From contig UQSC01000021.1 in assembly GCA_900543615.1 (NCBI GenBank), positions 1 to 21,732 of the forward strand: a stretch of DNA of 21,732 bases, in the 5' to 3' direction. Shown in pieces: positions 21,700 through 21,732 of this stretch; within the stretch, counting starts at the first letter, position 1; every line of letters starts with the position of its first letter. A program made the position numbers and the translations under genes. Below the pieces are notes generated by a model that worked only from the letters and a program-made list of their open reading frames with translations, was not told where the DNA came from and did not search any database. Origin of the DNA: an uncultured Collinsella sp. (GTDB taxonomy: Bacteria > Actinomycetota > Coriobacteriia > Coriobacteriales > Coriobacteriaceae).

Positions 21700-21732
21700 C
21701 TGTCTCTTATACACATCTCCGAGCCCACGAGA
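21700..21732. other. Illumina Nextera adapter contamination
   Basis: From 21700 the sequence reads CTGTCTCTTATACACATCT, the reverse complement of the Tn5 mosaic end, followed by CCGAGCCCACGAGA, the Nextera read-2 adapter. This is synthetic sequence, not genome, and breaks the polymerase gene. Confidence 0.98.

Overview
The window looks like part of a contig from a gut actinobacterium of the class Coriobacteriia, most like Collinsella. This is an inference from moderately high GC, frequent GTG and TTG starts behind strong AGGAGG-type ribosome sites, the combination of a DUF3793 protein with flavodoxin, a YolD-like/Y-family polymerase pair, and a sortase-anchored surface protein. There are about 22 protein genes plus one leader peptide and one pseudogene. 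I see no rRNA, tRNA, CRISPR array, transposase, integrase or phage gene. The last 33 bases are Illumina Nextera adapter and the first 6 bases match the end of the same transposon sequence, so the window is a whole contig with untrimmed ends.

Layout. 1-1236 (+): the C-terminal part of a UreE-like nickel chaperone, then a Cof-type HAD phosphatase. 1243-1307: an imperfect inverted repeat. 1314-4838 (all -): a Fur/PerR regulator, acylphosphatase, a Gfo/Idh/MocA oxidoreductase, RNase HI and a LysR regulator. 4839-6522: a LysR operator, a promoter, a short leader peptide, and O-acetylhomoserine sulfhydrylase (metY) with a strong terminator. 6734-7903 (+): a secreted protein and a small membrane protein. 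7945-9244: a terminator, ketopantoate reductase (-) and a frameshifted fragment resembling a cyclase/kynurenine formamidase (-). 9407-12726 (+): an aldo/keto reductase with two iron-sulfur motifs, a second Gfo/Idh/MocA oxidoreductase, and endonuclease IV. The last two genes are each preceded by the same covarying hairpin. 12788-16040 (+): a polar amino-acid ABC transporter (binding lipoprotein, permease with an extra extracytoplasmic domain, ATPase). 16097-17333 (-): flavodoxin and a DUF3793 protein behind a promoter with an iron-box-like palindrome. 17400-17825 (+): a membrane-anchored heavy-metal-associated protein behind a CsoR-like operator. 18098-20650 (+): a large LPXTG-like surface protein. 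20647-21699 (-): a YolD-like protein and the C-terminus of a Y-family DNA polymerase, cut by the contig end.

How the parts may work together. metY and the divergent lysR form a sulfur-assimilation control unit: the ATC-N9-GAT operator sits about 65 bp upstream of the predicted metY start, and the transcript carries a two-cysteine leader peptide. The divergent flavodoxin/DUF3793 and HMA genes share a metal-themed intergenic region with two different operator-like palindromes. The most original observation is a pair of 63-nt hairpins (10610-10672 and 11777-11839) with compensatory stem changes, an almost fixed 15-nt loop and outer arms able to pair with the ribosome-binding site of the next gene.
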